Of a stretch of 64,000 nt of DNA, positions 33,149-42,657 are shown piece after piece. The stretch is from the NCBI GenBank assembly GCA_900155405.1, contig LT700188.1, forward strand, positions 868,001-932,000, given 5' to 3'. This stretch comes from Negativicoccus massiliensis (GTDB taxonomy: Bacteria > Bacillota > Negativicutes > Veillonellales > Negativicoccaceae). Position 1 is the stretch's first letter. Every line of letters starts with the position of its first letter. The notes beneath the pieces are model-generated. The model was not told the origin of the DNA. It did no database searches and saw only the letters and a list, made by a program, of their open reading frames with translations. Both the position numbers and the translations under genes were made by a program.

Positions 33149-33264
33149 CAATAATGCCTCCTTTTCTGTAATTATACCAAAGACCTGAAAACATCGCTTT
33201 TACGTGCTTTATGCGCGAATATGAACCCTGTACAAACAACGCCCGGGAAATATTTCCGGACAAT

Positions 33265-33291
33265 AAAAAACGCACCGCAGTGCGTTTTTTA
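33265..33291 (-). terminator. terminator of uracil permease gene
   Basis: AAAACGCAC-CGCA-GTGCGTTTT with T run, just after the stop at 33293. Confidence 0.88.
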
Positions 33292-33292
33292 T

Positions 33293-34549
33293 TTATTCTT
33301 GCGGGCGCAGACCGCGGAACAAGCGCAGAACGATCGCAATCACCATCGCGACGACCGTCGCCAACGCCATACCCTTCAAATGGAACGGACCGAAGTCCAA
33401 CACCGCGCCGGAAAGGCCGGTAATCAGCGTGACCGCAGTTAAAATCAGATTTTCCGGTTGGGTATAGTCCACTTTCTGTTCGATCAACATGCGCAAACCG
33501 GTGGTCGCGATGATACCGAAGAGAAGGATGCAGACGCCGCCCATGACCGGGGTCGGTATGCCGTGAATGACCGCGGAAATTTTACCGATGAAAGAGCAGA
33601 GGATCGCGATGATGGCCGCGCCGCGAATGACCCACACGCTGTACACGCGCGTGATCGCCATGACGCCGATATTTTCACCGTACGTCGTATTCGGCGTCGC
33701 CCCTACGAATCCGGAGAGAATATTCGCGAGACCGTCGCCCAAAAGCGAGCGGGACAGGCCCGGATCCGTCATTAAATCGCGGCCGACGACATGGCTCGTC
33801 ACCACAAGGTGACCGATGTGTTCGGCGAAAACGACAAAGACCGCGGGTAAAATAATAATCACGGCCTGCCAGTTCCATTCCGGCATATACAGCGTCGGCA
33901 CGGCGAACCACGGCGCCGCCGCGATCGCGTCGATATCAACGATGCCGAGGAAAAGCGAGAGGATGTACCCCGCGACTACGCCCATCAGCACGGGAATGAC
34001 GCCCAAAAAACCGCGACCGAATAGCGATACTAAAACGGTTACGACCAAAGTGAAAATCGAAACGATCACGGCCAGTTGCGGATCGATGCCCGGAACGGGG
34101 TCGCCGACCAGTCCCGCCATATTCATCGCGCTCGGCGCCAATTCCAAACCAATGATCGCGACGATAGCGCCCATCGCCGCCGGCGGGAACAAGGTATCAA
34201 TCCAGCCGACGCCGACCTTTTTCACTAAAAAGGACAGCAAGACGAAACACAGACCGAAAACGATGAAGCCGCTCTGCGCGGCGCCGTAACCGAGCCCCAT
34301 GGAAACGATCAGGGTGACCGGCGAGATAAACGCAAAACTCGAACCGAGGTACGCGGGTAAGCGCCCCTTACAAATCGCCATGTACAAAAGCGTGCCGATC
34401 CCGTTCATCAAAAGCGCGATCGAAGGATCAACCTTCAACAAAAACGGTACGAGCACCGTCGCGCCGAACATGGCGAACAAATGCTGAATGCTCAGGGGCA
34501 ACGTTTCCCAAATCGGTAATTTCTCGTCTACGTCCACATATTTTTTCAT
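33293..34549 (-). CDS. uraA: uracil permease (NCS2 family)
   Basis: A 418-residue inner-membrane uracil:proton symporter with 14 expected segments. LPLSIQHLFAMFGATVLVP at the N-terminus, VFAEHIGHL with the substrate Glu, and GATPNTTYGENIG with the second Glu are UraA/PyrP signatures. Monocistronic; a leader with an attenuator hairpin precedes it, so uptake should respond to pyrimidine supply. Confidence 0.94.
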   Translation of the reverse strand: MKKYVDVDEKLPIWETLPLSIQHLFAMFGATVLVPFLLKVDPSIALLMNGIGTLLYMAICKGRLPAYLGSSFAFISPVTLIVSMGLGYGAAQSGFIVFGLCFVLLSFLVKKVGVGWIDTLFPPAAMGAIVAIIGLELAPSAMNMAGLVGDPVPGIDPQLAVIVSIFTLVVTVLVSLFGRGFLGVIPVLMGVVAGYILSLFLGIVDIDAIAAAPWFAVPTLYMPEWNWQAVIIILPAVFVVFAEHIGHLVVTSHVVGRDLMTDPGLSRSLLGDGLANILSGFVGATPNTTYGENIGVMAITRVYSVWVIRGAAIIAILCSFIGKISAVIHGIPTPVMGGVCILLFGIIATTGLRMLIEQKVDYTQPENLILTAVTLITGLSGAVLDFGPFHLKGMALATVVAMVIAIVLRLFRGLRPQE

Positions 34550-34567
34550 TGGTCTCCCCGTTTCATG

Positions 34568-34647
34568 AAAAAAGCTCTCTGTGCACAGAGAGCTTCGGAT
34601 GTTGCGCCGGACCTGCTCCGACTCACAGGACTGTATAATATGTACTA
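34568..34647 (-). promoter_or_regulatory. attenuator leader of uraA, probably PyrR-type
   Basis: The leader ends in a perfect terminator, AGCTCTCTGTG/CACAGAGAGCT with six T (34594-34568), placed 18 bases before the uraA start codon. Upstream CAGTCCTGTGAG resembles the PyrR-binding consensus CAGUCCAGAGAGG. The terminator must be bypassed for uraA expression; the identity of the regulator is inferred. Confidence 0.6.
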
Positions 34648-34653
34648 CGCATC

Positions 34654-34682
34654 AGTATAGCAAGTTTTGAAACGCTTGCCAA
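34654..34682 (-). promoter_or_regulatory. uraA promoter
   Basis: TTGGCA, 17 bases, TATACT on the minus strand, directly after the end of ftsW. Confidence 0.7.
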
Positions 34683-34688
34683 TATATT

Positions 34689-35996
34689 TCAGCGCGGCGG
34701 CTGCCAGCGCCGATTCGGCGGAATCCCTTCCGAGAGCGCGCGGACTTTGGCCCAATGCGCTTCCCGTTCTTCCAGCTCGCGCGTTTTGCGTTCCACGCCC
34801 AAAATCATGCCGACGGAAATCAAATTCACGACCATCGCGGAACCGCCGTAACTGATGAAGGGCAGCGGCACACCCGTGACGGGTAATACGCCGAGCGTCA
34901 TCGCGGTATTGTACAAACCCTGACCGACCAGCAGCGTCACCAATCCGTAGACCAAGTACGAGCCATATTGATCGCGCGCGCGGCCGGCGATTTTAAAGCC
35001 GGTGAACAAAAGCGCGAGAAAGGCGAACAGCACAAGGACCGCCCACAAAAAGCCCGCTTCCTGCGCAAAGACGGCATACGCGAAGTCCGTGTGTTGCTCC
35101 GGCAGGTACGCGAACTTACTCAAGCCTCGCCCTAAACCTTGTCCCAAAAAACCGCCGGAACCGACGGCAATGATGCTTTGCACGACCTGGTACCCGAGAT
35201 CGCGCGCGTAACTGAACGGATCATACCAGGCGATAAGACGTTGCATGCGATACGGCGCAGCGACAACGCCCGCGGCGAACAAGATCGCCGCCGCGATCAA
35301 CGTGCCGACAATTTCCAGATTCGGCAAGCCCGCCAAAAAATACAGCAGGAGCGGCACGCCCAAGACCAAAATCACGGTGCCGAAGTCCGGCTGCAGAAAG
35401 ATGAGCGCGCCGAACACCAACGGCCACAGCAGCGGCTGCCATTCTGCAAGAAAGAGCTTCACTCGCTCCCACTGCCCTTTTCCGAGGGCCAACACCGCGC
35501 CTCCCAGCGACTGCCAAAGCCGCACCGGTTCGCCGCGCTCAACACGCAGGGCAAGACCGGAGGCGGTGCACATAATACCAACGAGTTTCGCCACTTCGGA
35601 CGGTTGAAACGTAAATCCGCCCAAAGCGATCCAGCGACGCGCTCCGTTGACGGTCAATCCCGCCACCTGCACGAGAAGCAACATCAGCACCGTGATCCCG
35701 ATCCACAGCGTCATGCTCTTGCGCAAGTTCTGATAATTAAATCGGTAAACCAAAGCGCCGCCAATCGCGCCGAGCGCTAAAAACAACGCATGGCGAAACA
35801 GATCGGAGGCGATCCCCGCGGAGCTGCGCAAATTCATATAAAAAGTGGAACTGAAAACATTCACCGTGCCCACGATCAGCAAAAACAGCACCGCGACGAA
35901 AAACCAGTCGCCATAGCCGAACTTACGCATCTGAAGTCGGTGGCCGAGCGCGCTCCAAAAGCGCCGCCGGTTTTGCTTACGCCTTCTCTTCGTCAT
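34689..35996 (-). CDS. ftsW: FtsW-type SEDS peptidoglycan glycosyltransferase
   Basis: A 435-residue SEDS protein with ten membrane segments that polymerises septal lipid II. ARRWIALGGFTFQPSEVAKL, LQPDFGTVI and VTGVPLPFISYGGSAM are the family signatures. A basic N-terminal extension precedes the first segment. It overlaps trmB by 20 bases and is last in the shape cluster. A second SEDS gene, rodA, at 40680 supports calling this one the division member. Confidence 0.9.
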   Translation of the reverse strand: MTKRRRKQNRRRFWSALGHRLQMRKFGYGDWFFVAVLFLLIVGTVNVFSSTFYMNLRSSAGIASDLFRHALFLALGAIGGALVYRFNYQNLRKSMTLWIGITVLMLLLVQVAGLTVNGARRWIALGGFTFQPSEVAKLVGIMCTASGLALRVERGEPVRLWQSLGGAVLALGKGQWERVKLFLAEWQPLLWPLVFGALIFLQPDFGTVILVLGVPLLLYFLAGLPNLEIVGTLIAAAILFAAGVVAAPYRMQRLIAWYDPFSYARDLGYQVVQSIIAVGSGGFLGQGLGRGLSKFAYLPEQHTDFAYAVFAQEAGFLWAVLVLFAFLALLFTGFKIAGRARDQYGSYLVYGLVTLLVGQGLYNTAMTLGVLPVTGVPLPFISYGGSAMVVNLISVGMILGVERKTRELEEREAHWAKVRALSEGIPPNRRWQPPR

Positions 35997-36651
35997 GGCC
36001 TTTTCTCTCCGGCGCTACGGCTACCAGGCGGTAAATCGGCTGCCCTTTAGCGGAAAATTTCTGTTCATATTCCGTGCGGACATTGTCCGCCGGCTCGTTT
36101 TGATGCAAATCGTCCGTCACATCGCGCAGCGTCCAGCCGAGCGCTTGAAACTCTTCGATGGAAAAGTAAAATAAATCGTGATTGTCCGTCTTGAAATGAA
36201 TTTCTCCCTGCGGCGCCAAGAGCATCGCATATTTTTCGAGAAAACCGCGGTGGGTAAGCCGCCGTTTGGCGTGCCGCGCTTTCGGCCACGGATCACAAAA
36301 ATTAAGATAAAAACGATCGACTTCGCCCGGCGCGAACACGTCTAACAGTTCGCTGATATCACCTTCAACCAGGCGCACATTGGCAAGCTCCGCCGCCGCT
36401 ACCTTCTGTCCGGCATAGTATAGTACGCCGCGCTGCAACTCGATACCGATGATATTCACATCTTCGTGTTGCGCCGCCAAGCCGGCAATAAATTGCCCTT
36501 TGCCGGTGCCGAGCTCGACCCACAGCGGACGTTCACCGCGCGCGAAAATGTCCTGCCAGCGCCCGCGGCAATTTTCCGGCCAGCCGATCGACAAAAAATC
36601 GGCGTAGTCGAGAATCGCTTCATCGATCCAGGGTTTTCTTCGTAAACGCAT
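35977..36651 (-). CDS. trmB: tRNA (guanine-N7-)-methyltransferase
   Basis: A 224-residue SAM-dependent enzyme for m7G46 in tRNA. VELGTGKGQF (SAM loop), GIELQRGVL, LNFCDPWPKARHAKRRL and the late TEYEQKF are typical. AAAGGAG precedes ATG 36651. Confidence 0.95.
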   Translation of the reverse strand: MRLRRKPWIDEAILDYADFLSIGWPENCRGRWQDIFARGERPLWVELGTGKGQFIAGLAAQHEDVNIIGIELQRGVLYYAGQKVAAAELANVRLVEGDISELLDVFAPGEVDRFYLNFCDPWPKARHAKRRLTHRGFLEKYAMLLAPQGEIHFKTDNHDLFYFSIEEFQALGWTLRDVTDDLHQNEPADNVRTEYEQKFSAKGQPIYRLVAVAPERKGHDEEKA

Positions 36652-36665
36652 GTTGACTCCTTTCG

Positions 36666-38093
36666 CTAGTCCTCCTGCGGCGCCGCCGCAAGTTGGTACT
36701 GCGTTCGCGACGGCCGTTGGTGCGTCGCGATGATAAATTCTTTATGAAAACGGGCCTGCCATTGCGCCGCCCAATTTTCTTCCCGTAAATAGTCCGCGAC
36801 CGCCGGATGCACCTGCACCAGTACGCGTTCAGCCAATCCCCTCTCTGCTTTTTGCCGCAGCTCTTCGGTGATTTGTTCCACGATCGCGGCGGCCGTCATC
36901 ACGTACCCCGTACCCGCGCATTCCGGACAACGCGTATAGCGACTTTCCTGCAACGTGGGGCCGGTCTTGTGACGCGTCATTTCGACCAGTCCGAGCGCCG
37001 TCATTTCCACGACCGTCGTGCGTACGCGATCTTCTTTGACCGCCGCCCGCAATTCTGTGAGCACGAGTTCGCGATCTTCTTTGCGATGCATATCAATAAA
37101 ATCAACGATGATAATGCCGCCGATATTGCGCAAGCGAATCTGTCGCGCCACTTCCTGCGCCGCGGCGAGATTGACGCGCAACGCCAAATCGTCCCGACCG
37201 TGTCCGCTCCGAAATGTTCCGGAATTGACATCGATCGCGGTCAGCGCTTCGGTCGGATCAATCACGATGTACGCACCGCCCGCCACCTCCACGCGGCGTT
37301 CGAGCAGCGGAGCGATCGCGTCCTGAATGCCGTGCTGCACCAGCAAATCGTTCGCCGCGACATAGGACACTTCCACTTGCGGCTGTTCGGAAACCAAATC
37401 AACAAGCCGTTCATACGCGGCGCGATCGTTCGTGATAATCTGTTCGGTCGACGGCGTCACGTAATCGCGCGCGGCGCGCAACACAATATCCGCCTCCCGA
37501 TAAAGACACGCCGGCGCGGATGCGATCTTCGCCCGCCGCCGGATACTTTCCCAGGTGCGCCGCAGGAACGCGAGGTCATGCGTTAATTCCGCCGCATCCA
37601 CACCTTGTGCTGCCGTCCGCAGAATAAAACCGCACGCCTCGTCTCCCGAGCCTAATTGGGCGCCGACGAGTCCGCGCAAGCGTTCCCGTTCCGCCGCCTC
37701 CTGTATTTGTTTCGACACGCCGACGTAACGGCCCTTGGTTAAAAGCACCGCATACCGTCCCGCCAGCGAGGGTTTTGTCGTGAGCATCGGTCCTTTCGTG
37801 CCGCGCGCTTCTTTCGTCACTTGCACGAGCACGCGCGCGCCGACGCTGATTTTATGTCCTTCGAGATCGCGCGATTTGCCGCCAAGAAGCGGCAAGTAAC
37901 CGTTTTCGCCGGTGCCGATATCGACAAACGCCGCATCGAGCGCCGCGACCACATTTTTGACGACTCCTTTATAAATACGATGCAGCAGCGCTTCTCCGTC
38001 GGTCGGCTGAATCACCAAGTCCGTCAGAGTATCTTCCTGCGTCACCGCGATAATCGTCTCCCGCGGCGTCGTATTCATCAGTAAGCGGCTCAT
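36666..38093 (-). CDS. rng: ribonuclease G/E family protein
   Basis: A 475-residue endoribonuclease. An S1-like RNA-binding region (IYKGVVKNVVAALDAAFVDIG) comes first, the catalytic region contains AIDVNSGTF and IVDFIDM with the metal-binding Asp residues, and RCPECAGTGYV is the zinc-link. Length equals RNase G, without an RNase E scaffold. ATG 38093 overlaps the previous stop as ATGA; the longer frame to 38267 is a shadow. No rplU follows, unlike many relatives. Confidence 0.93.
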   Translation of the reverse strand: MSRLLMNTTPRETIIAVTQEDTLTDLVIQPTDGEALLHRIYKGVVKNVVAALDAAFVDIGTGENGYLPLLGGKSRDLEGHKISVGARVLVQVTKEARGTKGPMLTTKPSLAGRYAVLLTKGRYVGVSKQIQEAAERERLRGLVGAQLGSGDEACGFILRTAAQGVDAAELTHDLAFLRRTWESIRRRAKIASAPACLYREADIVLRAARDYVTPSTEQIITNDRAAYERLVDLVSEQPQVEVSYVAANDLLVQHGIQDAIAPLLERRVEVAGGAYIVIDPTEALTAIDVNSGTFRSGHGRDDLALRVNLAAAQEVARQIRLRNIGGIIIVDFIDMHRKEDRELVLTELRAAVKEDRVRTTVVEMTALGLVEMTRHKTGPTLQESRYTRCPECAGTGYVMTAAAIVEQITEELRQKAERGLAERVLVQVHPAVADYLREENWAAQWQARFHKEFIIATHQRPSRTQYQLAAAPQED

Positions 38094-38809
38094 AATTTTT
38101 CCTGCGCCGCCGCATCGAGCGGCAAAATATACGTGCCGTCTTCTGTACGGCGCGCCACCTTCACACGCGACACAAGGCACTGTCCCGCGGCAACGGGCAA
38201 GGCGAAATCGTTCGCCAAAATCTCCCAGAGTTCCGTCGGTTTGATGCTGCCGGCAAGCGTGCGCCAAAGACCGACCGTAACGGTTACGAAATCATCTTCG
38301 ATCCGGCCGCTCAACGGTTCGGGCACAATGTCGCGCACATCGAGTTGGCGCGTTTTCTTCGGCGTGACTTTCGTATAGGGAATCGTCGTCGCCTTGTTAA
38401 AGCGCGTCAAAACGTCCTGCAATTGCGCGTCGGTAAACTCCGCCGTGAGCGGACCGGTCACCTTGTATTGCTCATAATTGATCAACGCCATCAGCTTCGG
38501 GGCGCGCTGTTCGATATACGCGCCCGCCGTCAAGCGCACGCCCGGCGGCAACACGGCCGCCAACGCGCGCGCCGCGTCTTCATACGGCACGTCTTCGCTC
38601 AATTCGACATCCATGTATAACGGATCGGCCGTCACGCCGACCGCGAGCGCCGAATCGTAGCTGACTTTCATATGCGCATGGAAGCCTTCCGAGTACGCGA
38701 TCGGCAAATCGGAGCGGCGCAACGCGCGTTCCATCGAGCGCATGAAATCAAGATGCCCTAAAAAACGCAAAGGCTCATCTTTCGCGATAGATAAACGTAG
38801 TCTTGGCAC
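38090..38809 (-). CDS. TIGR03936 / DUF2344 radical SAM-associated protein
   Basis: A 239-residue protein always found beside the TIGR03960 radical SAM gene, sometimes fused to it. KDEPLRFLGHLDFMRSMERALRRS and the following AYSEGFHAHMK are family-typical. Function unknown. GTG 38809 has GGAGGG six bases upstream and lies 35 bases inside the radical SAM gene. Confidence 0.9.
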   Translation of the reverse strand: MPRLRLSIAKDEPLRFLGHLDFMRSMERALRRSDLPIAYSEGFHAHMKVSYDSALAVGVTADPLYMDVELSEDVPYEDAARALAAVLPPGVRLTAGAYIEQRAPKLMALINYEQYKVTGPLTAEFTDAQLQDVLTRFNKATTIPYTKVTPKKTRQLDVRDIVPEPLSGRIEDDFVTVTVGLWRTLAGSIKPTELWEILANDFALPVAAGQCLVSRVKVARRTEDGTYILPLDAAAQEKL

Positions 38810-40667
38810 GATTTCCCTCCATTCCGTCGAGAACGCTGACGCCGAGCTGCGGGCAAACGCCGCAACCCGCGCAGGAGAGGCGACGACAATCGTGTGTCAG
38901 CGCGGCGTTCACGCCCTGTCGCCATTCGCGGTGCAGAAAATCTTTCGTCACACCACAATCGATATGATCCCAGGGCAAGGGTTCATTGAAATCGCGTTGC
39001 CGCTCCGCATAGTAGCGAGGATCGATACCGGTCTCTTGAAACGCTTTATCCCAGTATTCCGGCTTAAACCAGTCCGTCCAGCCGTCAAACTTCGCGCCTT
39101 GCTTCCACGCGGCGTAAATGACTTGCGCGACGCGCCGATCACCGCGCGCCAAGACCGCTTCCAGCAAACTGGTCGGCGCATCGTGGTAGCGGTAGTGAAT
39201 ATTGCGGCTTTTGATTTGACTTTTCAAATACTGTTGCCGCCGCTCAATTTCTGTTTTCGGAATTTGGCCGAACCACTGGAACGGCGTGAACGGCTTCGGC
39301 ACGAAACTCGATACGCTGATCGTCACATGCGCGTTCATGCGGCCCGTGATCGATCGGTACAGATCGCTCACGCGGTAGCCGAGTTCCGCGATGCCCGCTA
39401 AATCTTCATCGGTTTCCGTCGGCAAGCCCAGCATGAAATATAGCTTCACGCGATTCCATCCGGACGTAAACGCGTTGGTGCAGGCTTGCATTAAATCTTC
39501 TTCCGTCACGCCTTTATTGATCACATCGCGCAGGCGCTGCGTTCCCGCCTCCGGAGCGAGCGTCAGACCGCTTTTACGCACCTGCTGCACTTTTTTTGCG
39601 ATATCGACGGAAAAGCTGTCGATGCGCAGTGACGGCAAGCTGATGCTCACGCCGCGATCGGCGAACTCCGCGAACAACGCGTCGACCAACGAGGCGAGCT
39701 GCGAATAGTCGGCCGAGGAAAGCGACATCAGCGAAATTTCATCATAGCCGCTGTTTTTAATCAGTTCGCGCGCGATCGCCATCAACTGCTCCTGCGTTTT
39801 TTCCCGCACCGGACGATAAATCATGCCCGCCTGACAAAACCGACAGCCGCGCGTGCAGCCGCGAAACAGTTCGAGCACAGCACGATCGTGCACGGACTCG
39901 ATATGCGGCAAAATCGGGTGCAAGGGCACGGGCAGCGCGTCCACATTTTCCACCACGCGTTTTCGCACCTTCGCCGGCGCCACGGTCGTATTCGGCACGA
40001 GCCGCGCGAAATTTCCCGCGCGATCGTAATGCGCGTCATAAAACGCGGGCACATAGTTACCCGAAATTTGCGCCATGCGTTCCAAAAGGCCGCGCCGTCC
40101 GTCGGGCCGTCCCGCCGCTTTCCACGCTCTGACGGCATCCACCAGTTCGACAACCGATTCTTCCGATTCACCGACAAAAAAGACATCGATAAACGGCGCG
40201 AGCGGCTCCGGATTGTAGACGCAGGGACCGCCCGCGATCACGAGCGGCATATCATCCGTACGTTCTTCGCTCCAGACCGGCAATCCCGCCAAATCGAGCA
40301 TATTCAACACATTCGTGCAGGACATTTCATACTGCAAGGTAAAACCGAACACATCGTATTCGTTTACCGGCGTTTTGGTTTCCAGCGTATAGAGCGGCAA
40401 CCCGTTTTGACGCATGGCCGCTTCCATATCCGGCCACGGCGCGTAAACGCGCTCAGCGACCGCATCTTCCTGCCGATTAATCACTTCATATAAAATTTTC
40501 AAACCGAGATGGCTCATCGCCACCTCATACACATCGGGGAACGCGAGCGCCACCGACACCGCCATCTGACGGTGATCTTTGACGATGCTGTTGTATTCGC
40601 CGCCGATGTAACGCGCGGGTTTTTGCACGGTATTGAGCAAAAACGGCGAGACGCTGACTGTAGACAT
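38775..40667 (-). CDS. TIGR03960 family B12-binding-like radical SAM protein
   Basis: A 630-residue enzyme. An N-terminal B12-binding-like Rossmann region (to about residue 190) is followed by the radical SAM core with CTRGCRFCQAG. Near the C-terminus a cysteine cluster, CRRLSCAGCGVC, may hold another Fe-S cluster. It is paired with DUF2344 next to rng, as in Clostridia. The reaction is not established. Confidence 0.92.
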   Translation of the reverse strand: MSTVSVSPFLLNTVQKPARYIGGEYNSIVKDHRQMAVSVALAFPDVYEVAMSHLGLKILYEVINRQEDAVAERVYAPWPDMEAAMRQNGLPLYTLETKTPVNEYDVFGFTLQYEMSCTNVLNMLDLAGLPVWSEERTDDMPLVIAGGPCVYNPEPLAPFIDVFFVGESEESVVELVDAVRAWKAAGRPDGRRGLLERMAQISGNYVPAFYDAHYDRAGNFARLVPNTTVAPAKVRKRVVENVDALPVPLHPILPHIESVHDRAVLELFRGCTRGCRFCQAGMIYRPVREKTQEQLMAIARELIKNSGYDEISLMSLSSADYSQLASLVDALFAEFADRGVSISLPSLRIDSFSVDIAKKVQQVRKSGLTLAPEAGTQRLRDVINKGVTEEDLMQACTNAFTSGWNRVKLYFMLGLPTETDEDLAGIAELGYRVSDLYRSITGRMNAHVTISVSSFVPKPFTPFQWFGQIPKTEIERRQQYLKSQIKSRNIHYRYHDAPTSLLEAVLARGDRRVAQVIYAAWKQGAKFDGWTDWFKPEYWDKAFQETGIDPRYYAERQRDFNEPLPWDHIDCGVTKDFLHREWRQGVNAALTHDCRRLSCAGCGVCPQLGVSVLDGMEGNRAKTTFIYRER

Positions 40668-40679
40668 TCTAACTCCTAT

Positions 40680-41801
40680 CTAAGCGGACGCATCAAACAA
40701 AACGGTTTTGCGCCGCAGGTAAATATTTAATAACAACGCGACGCTGCACAAATTAAGCGTCAACGAACTGACTCCGTAACTTAAGAACGGAAGCGGGATG
40801 CCGGTGACCGGCATGATGCCGATCGTCATCCCGACATTAATGAAAATCTGAAACAACCACATCGCCACGATCCCGGTCGCGATATAGCGTCCGAACCGAT
40901 CGGCGGCCGTGCTGGCAATCCAAATACCGCGGTACAGCAGCACGAAGTACAGCAGCAACAGCAATAACGCGCCAACCAGACCCGTTTCCTCTCCGACCAC
41001 CGCGAAAATAAAGTCCGTGTGGTTTTCCGGCAGGAAATTCAGCTGGCTCTGCGTGCCGGCAAATAAACCTTTGCCGATCAGACCGCCCGAGCCGATCGCG
41101 ATTTTCGACTGGATCACGTGGTACCCGGTATTGAATGGATCGCGTTCCGGATTAAATAACACGAGAATACGATTCTTCTGGTACTCTTTGAGCAGGAAAA
41201 ACCACGCCAGCGGTAAGACCGCCAGCCCCGCCAGGCAAACTTTGCGAATGTAGTCCATGCGCACGCCCGCGATATACAAACCGCCGAGCGTAATCGCGCC
41301 GAACACCAAACTCGTGCCCAAGTCCGGCTGCAGCAAGACCAGCGCGAACGGCGGCAGCAGAAAGAGCGCCGTATAAAAAAGTCCGCTCCATTTTTTCAAA
41401 TCCAGCGACGGCCGACACAAAAACCGCGCCAAACAGACGATATAAATAATTTTGGCAAATTCCGACGGCTGAATACTGATCGGTCCGATCGTGATCCAAC
41501 GCTGCGCGCCGAGCGCGCTCGTGCCCACCAGCATAACCGCGATCAAAACGATTAAATTGGCCGCATATAGCGCCGGCGCGTATTGATATAACTTCCGGTA
41601 GTCAAAGCGCAACAAGTACACGAAAATGGCGATATCTGCCACCAAAAACGCTGCCTGCTTCGCCAAGTAATCCGAAACATGAAGGCCCGCCTGATTGATG
41701 TGCGACGCCGACCCGATGAAAAGCAATCCGAGCAGCGTCAACGCCAGCGTGACCAGCACCAGCGCCCGATCCGTCGAGCGCCACCAACGTTCGATGCTCA
41801 T
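40680..41801 (-). CDS. rodA: rod shape-determining SEDS glycosyltransferase RodA
   Basis: A 373-residue SEDS polymerase of lateral-wall peptidoglycan. AQRWITIGPISIQPSEFAK, LLQPDLGTSLVFG, LPENHTDFIFAVVGEE and VTGIPLPFLSYG are present, as is the catalytic Asp loop. It would work with PBP2 encoded at 42658. It starts one base after the minD stop codon. Confidence 0.94.
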   Translation of the reverse strand: MSIERWWRSTDRALVLVTLALTLLGLLFIGSASHINQAGLHVSDYLAKQAAFLVADIAIFVYLLRFDYRKLYQYAPALYAANLIVLIAVMLVGTSALGAQRWITIGPISIQPSEFAKIIYIVCLARFLCRPSLDLKKWSGLFYTALFLLPPFALVLLQPDLGTSLVFGAITLGGLYIAGVRMDYIRKVCLAGLAVLPLAWFFLLKEYQKNRILVLFNPERDPFNTGYHVIQSKIAIGSGGLIGKGLFAGTQSQLNFLPENHTDFIFAVVGEETGLVGALLLLLLYFVLLYRGIWIASTAADRFGRYIATGIVAMWLFQIFINVGMTIGIMPVTGIPLPFLSYGVSSLTLNLCSVALLLNIYLRRKTVLFDASA

Positions 41802-41802
41802 A

Positions 41803-42639
41803 CTAGCCTCGGCGCCGGCGCCATGCCGCGCTTTGCGATTGACGGCGGGCGATGCGCGAGCGTTTGCCTTCGCTCGAACGGTAGTGCCGATCGATAAACC
41901 GCGACCACTCTTCGATGCCGCGTTCCCGCCCCGCTAAAAAGTCATCGACCATTTGCGTCATCGCTTTGCCGAACGCGCCCAGCTGCGCCATATTCGTGAC
42001 GTTACCCGCCTGCGACTGCGCCACAACTTCCGGCGCATGCGGCAAGATGCCGCCGAGATGTTCCGGCTGCATCTGATTCGCCATTTCTTCCGCCGTCAAA
42101 TATCCCGGCGTCTGCGCATTATGAAAATTATTGAAAATCAACGCGTAATGAAACATCCGATCTTCATGCATATAGTGCATGACGCGGTCGGCGTCTCGCA
42201 AAGACACCCAAGTCGGTTCCACGACGAGAAAAATCCGATCCGCCATCGCAAGCGTATACATAAGCCCTTTACCGATGCCCGCCGGACTGTCGATTAAAAG
42301 GTAATCATAGCGATCACGCAGATCTTCCAAAACGGTCAACACCGCGTCCCCTTCCAGCTCTTCCCAGCGGTATTGCTGGCTGGCCGGCATGAAATCAAGA
42401 TTCGGCGCGATATGTAAAATCGCGTCTTCTTCGAAGCAACGTCCCGTTGCGACATCGAAAATATCAAACAGCACGCGATCTTCGACGCCCAGCACCAGGT
42501 CGAGATCGCGCAGACCCATGTCGCCGTCCAGCAGCAACACGCGTTTGCCGCGCTCCGCCAGCGCCGCGCCGAAGGTCGCGGTGACTACGGTTTTACCGAC
42601 GCCGCCCTTGCCGGATGCCAGTGTGATGATTTGTCCCAT
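41803..42639 (-). CDS. minD: MinD-type septum-site ATPase
   Basis: A 278-residue ParA/MinD ATPase. The deviant Walker A is KGGVGKT (residues 11-17) with the signature Lys11, Walker B region YDYLLIDSPAGIGKG, and LLLDGDMGLRDLDLVLG. Two oddities: no minC or minE lies beside it, and the last 25 residues are Arg/Ser-rich (KRSRIARRQSQ and WRRRRG) instead of the usual amphipathic membrane helix. It could be a MinD-like protein with another partner. Confidence 0.85.
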   Translation of the reverse strand: MGQIITLASGKGGVGKTVVTATFGAALAERGKRVLLLDGDMGLRDLDLVLGVEDRVLFDIFDVATGRCFEEDAILHIAPNLDFMPASQQYRWEELEGDAVLTVLEDLRDRYDYLLIDSPAGIGKGLMYTLAMADRIFLVVEPTWVSLRDADRVMHYMHEDRMFHYALIFNNFHNAQTPGYLTAEEMANQMQPEHLGGILPHAPEVVAQSQAGNVTNMAQLGAFGKAMTQMVDDFLAGRERGIEEWSRFIDRHYRSSEGKRSRIARRQSQSAAWRRRRG

Positions 42640-42657
42640 GTATGTATTTCCTTTCTG

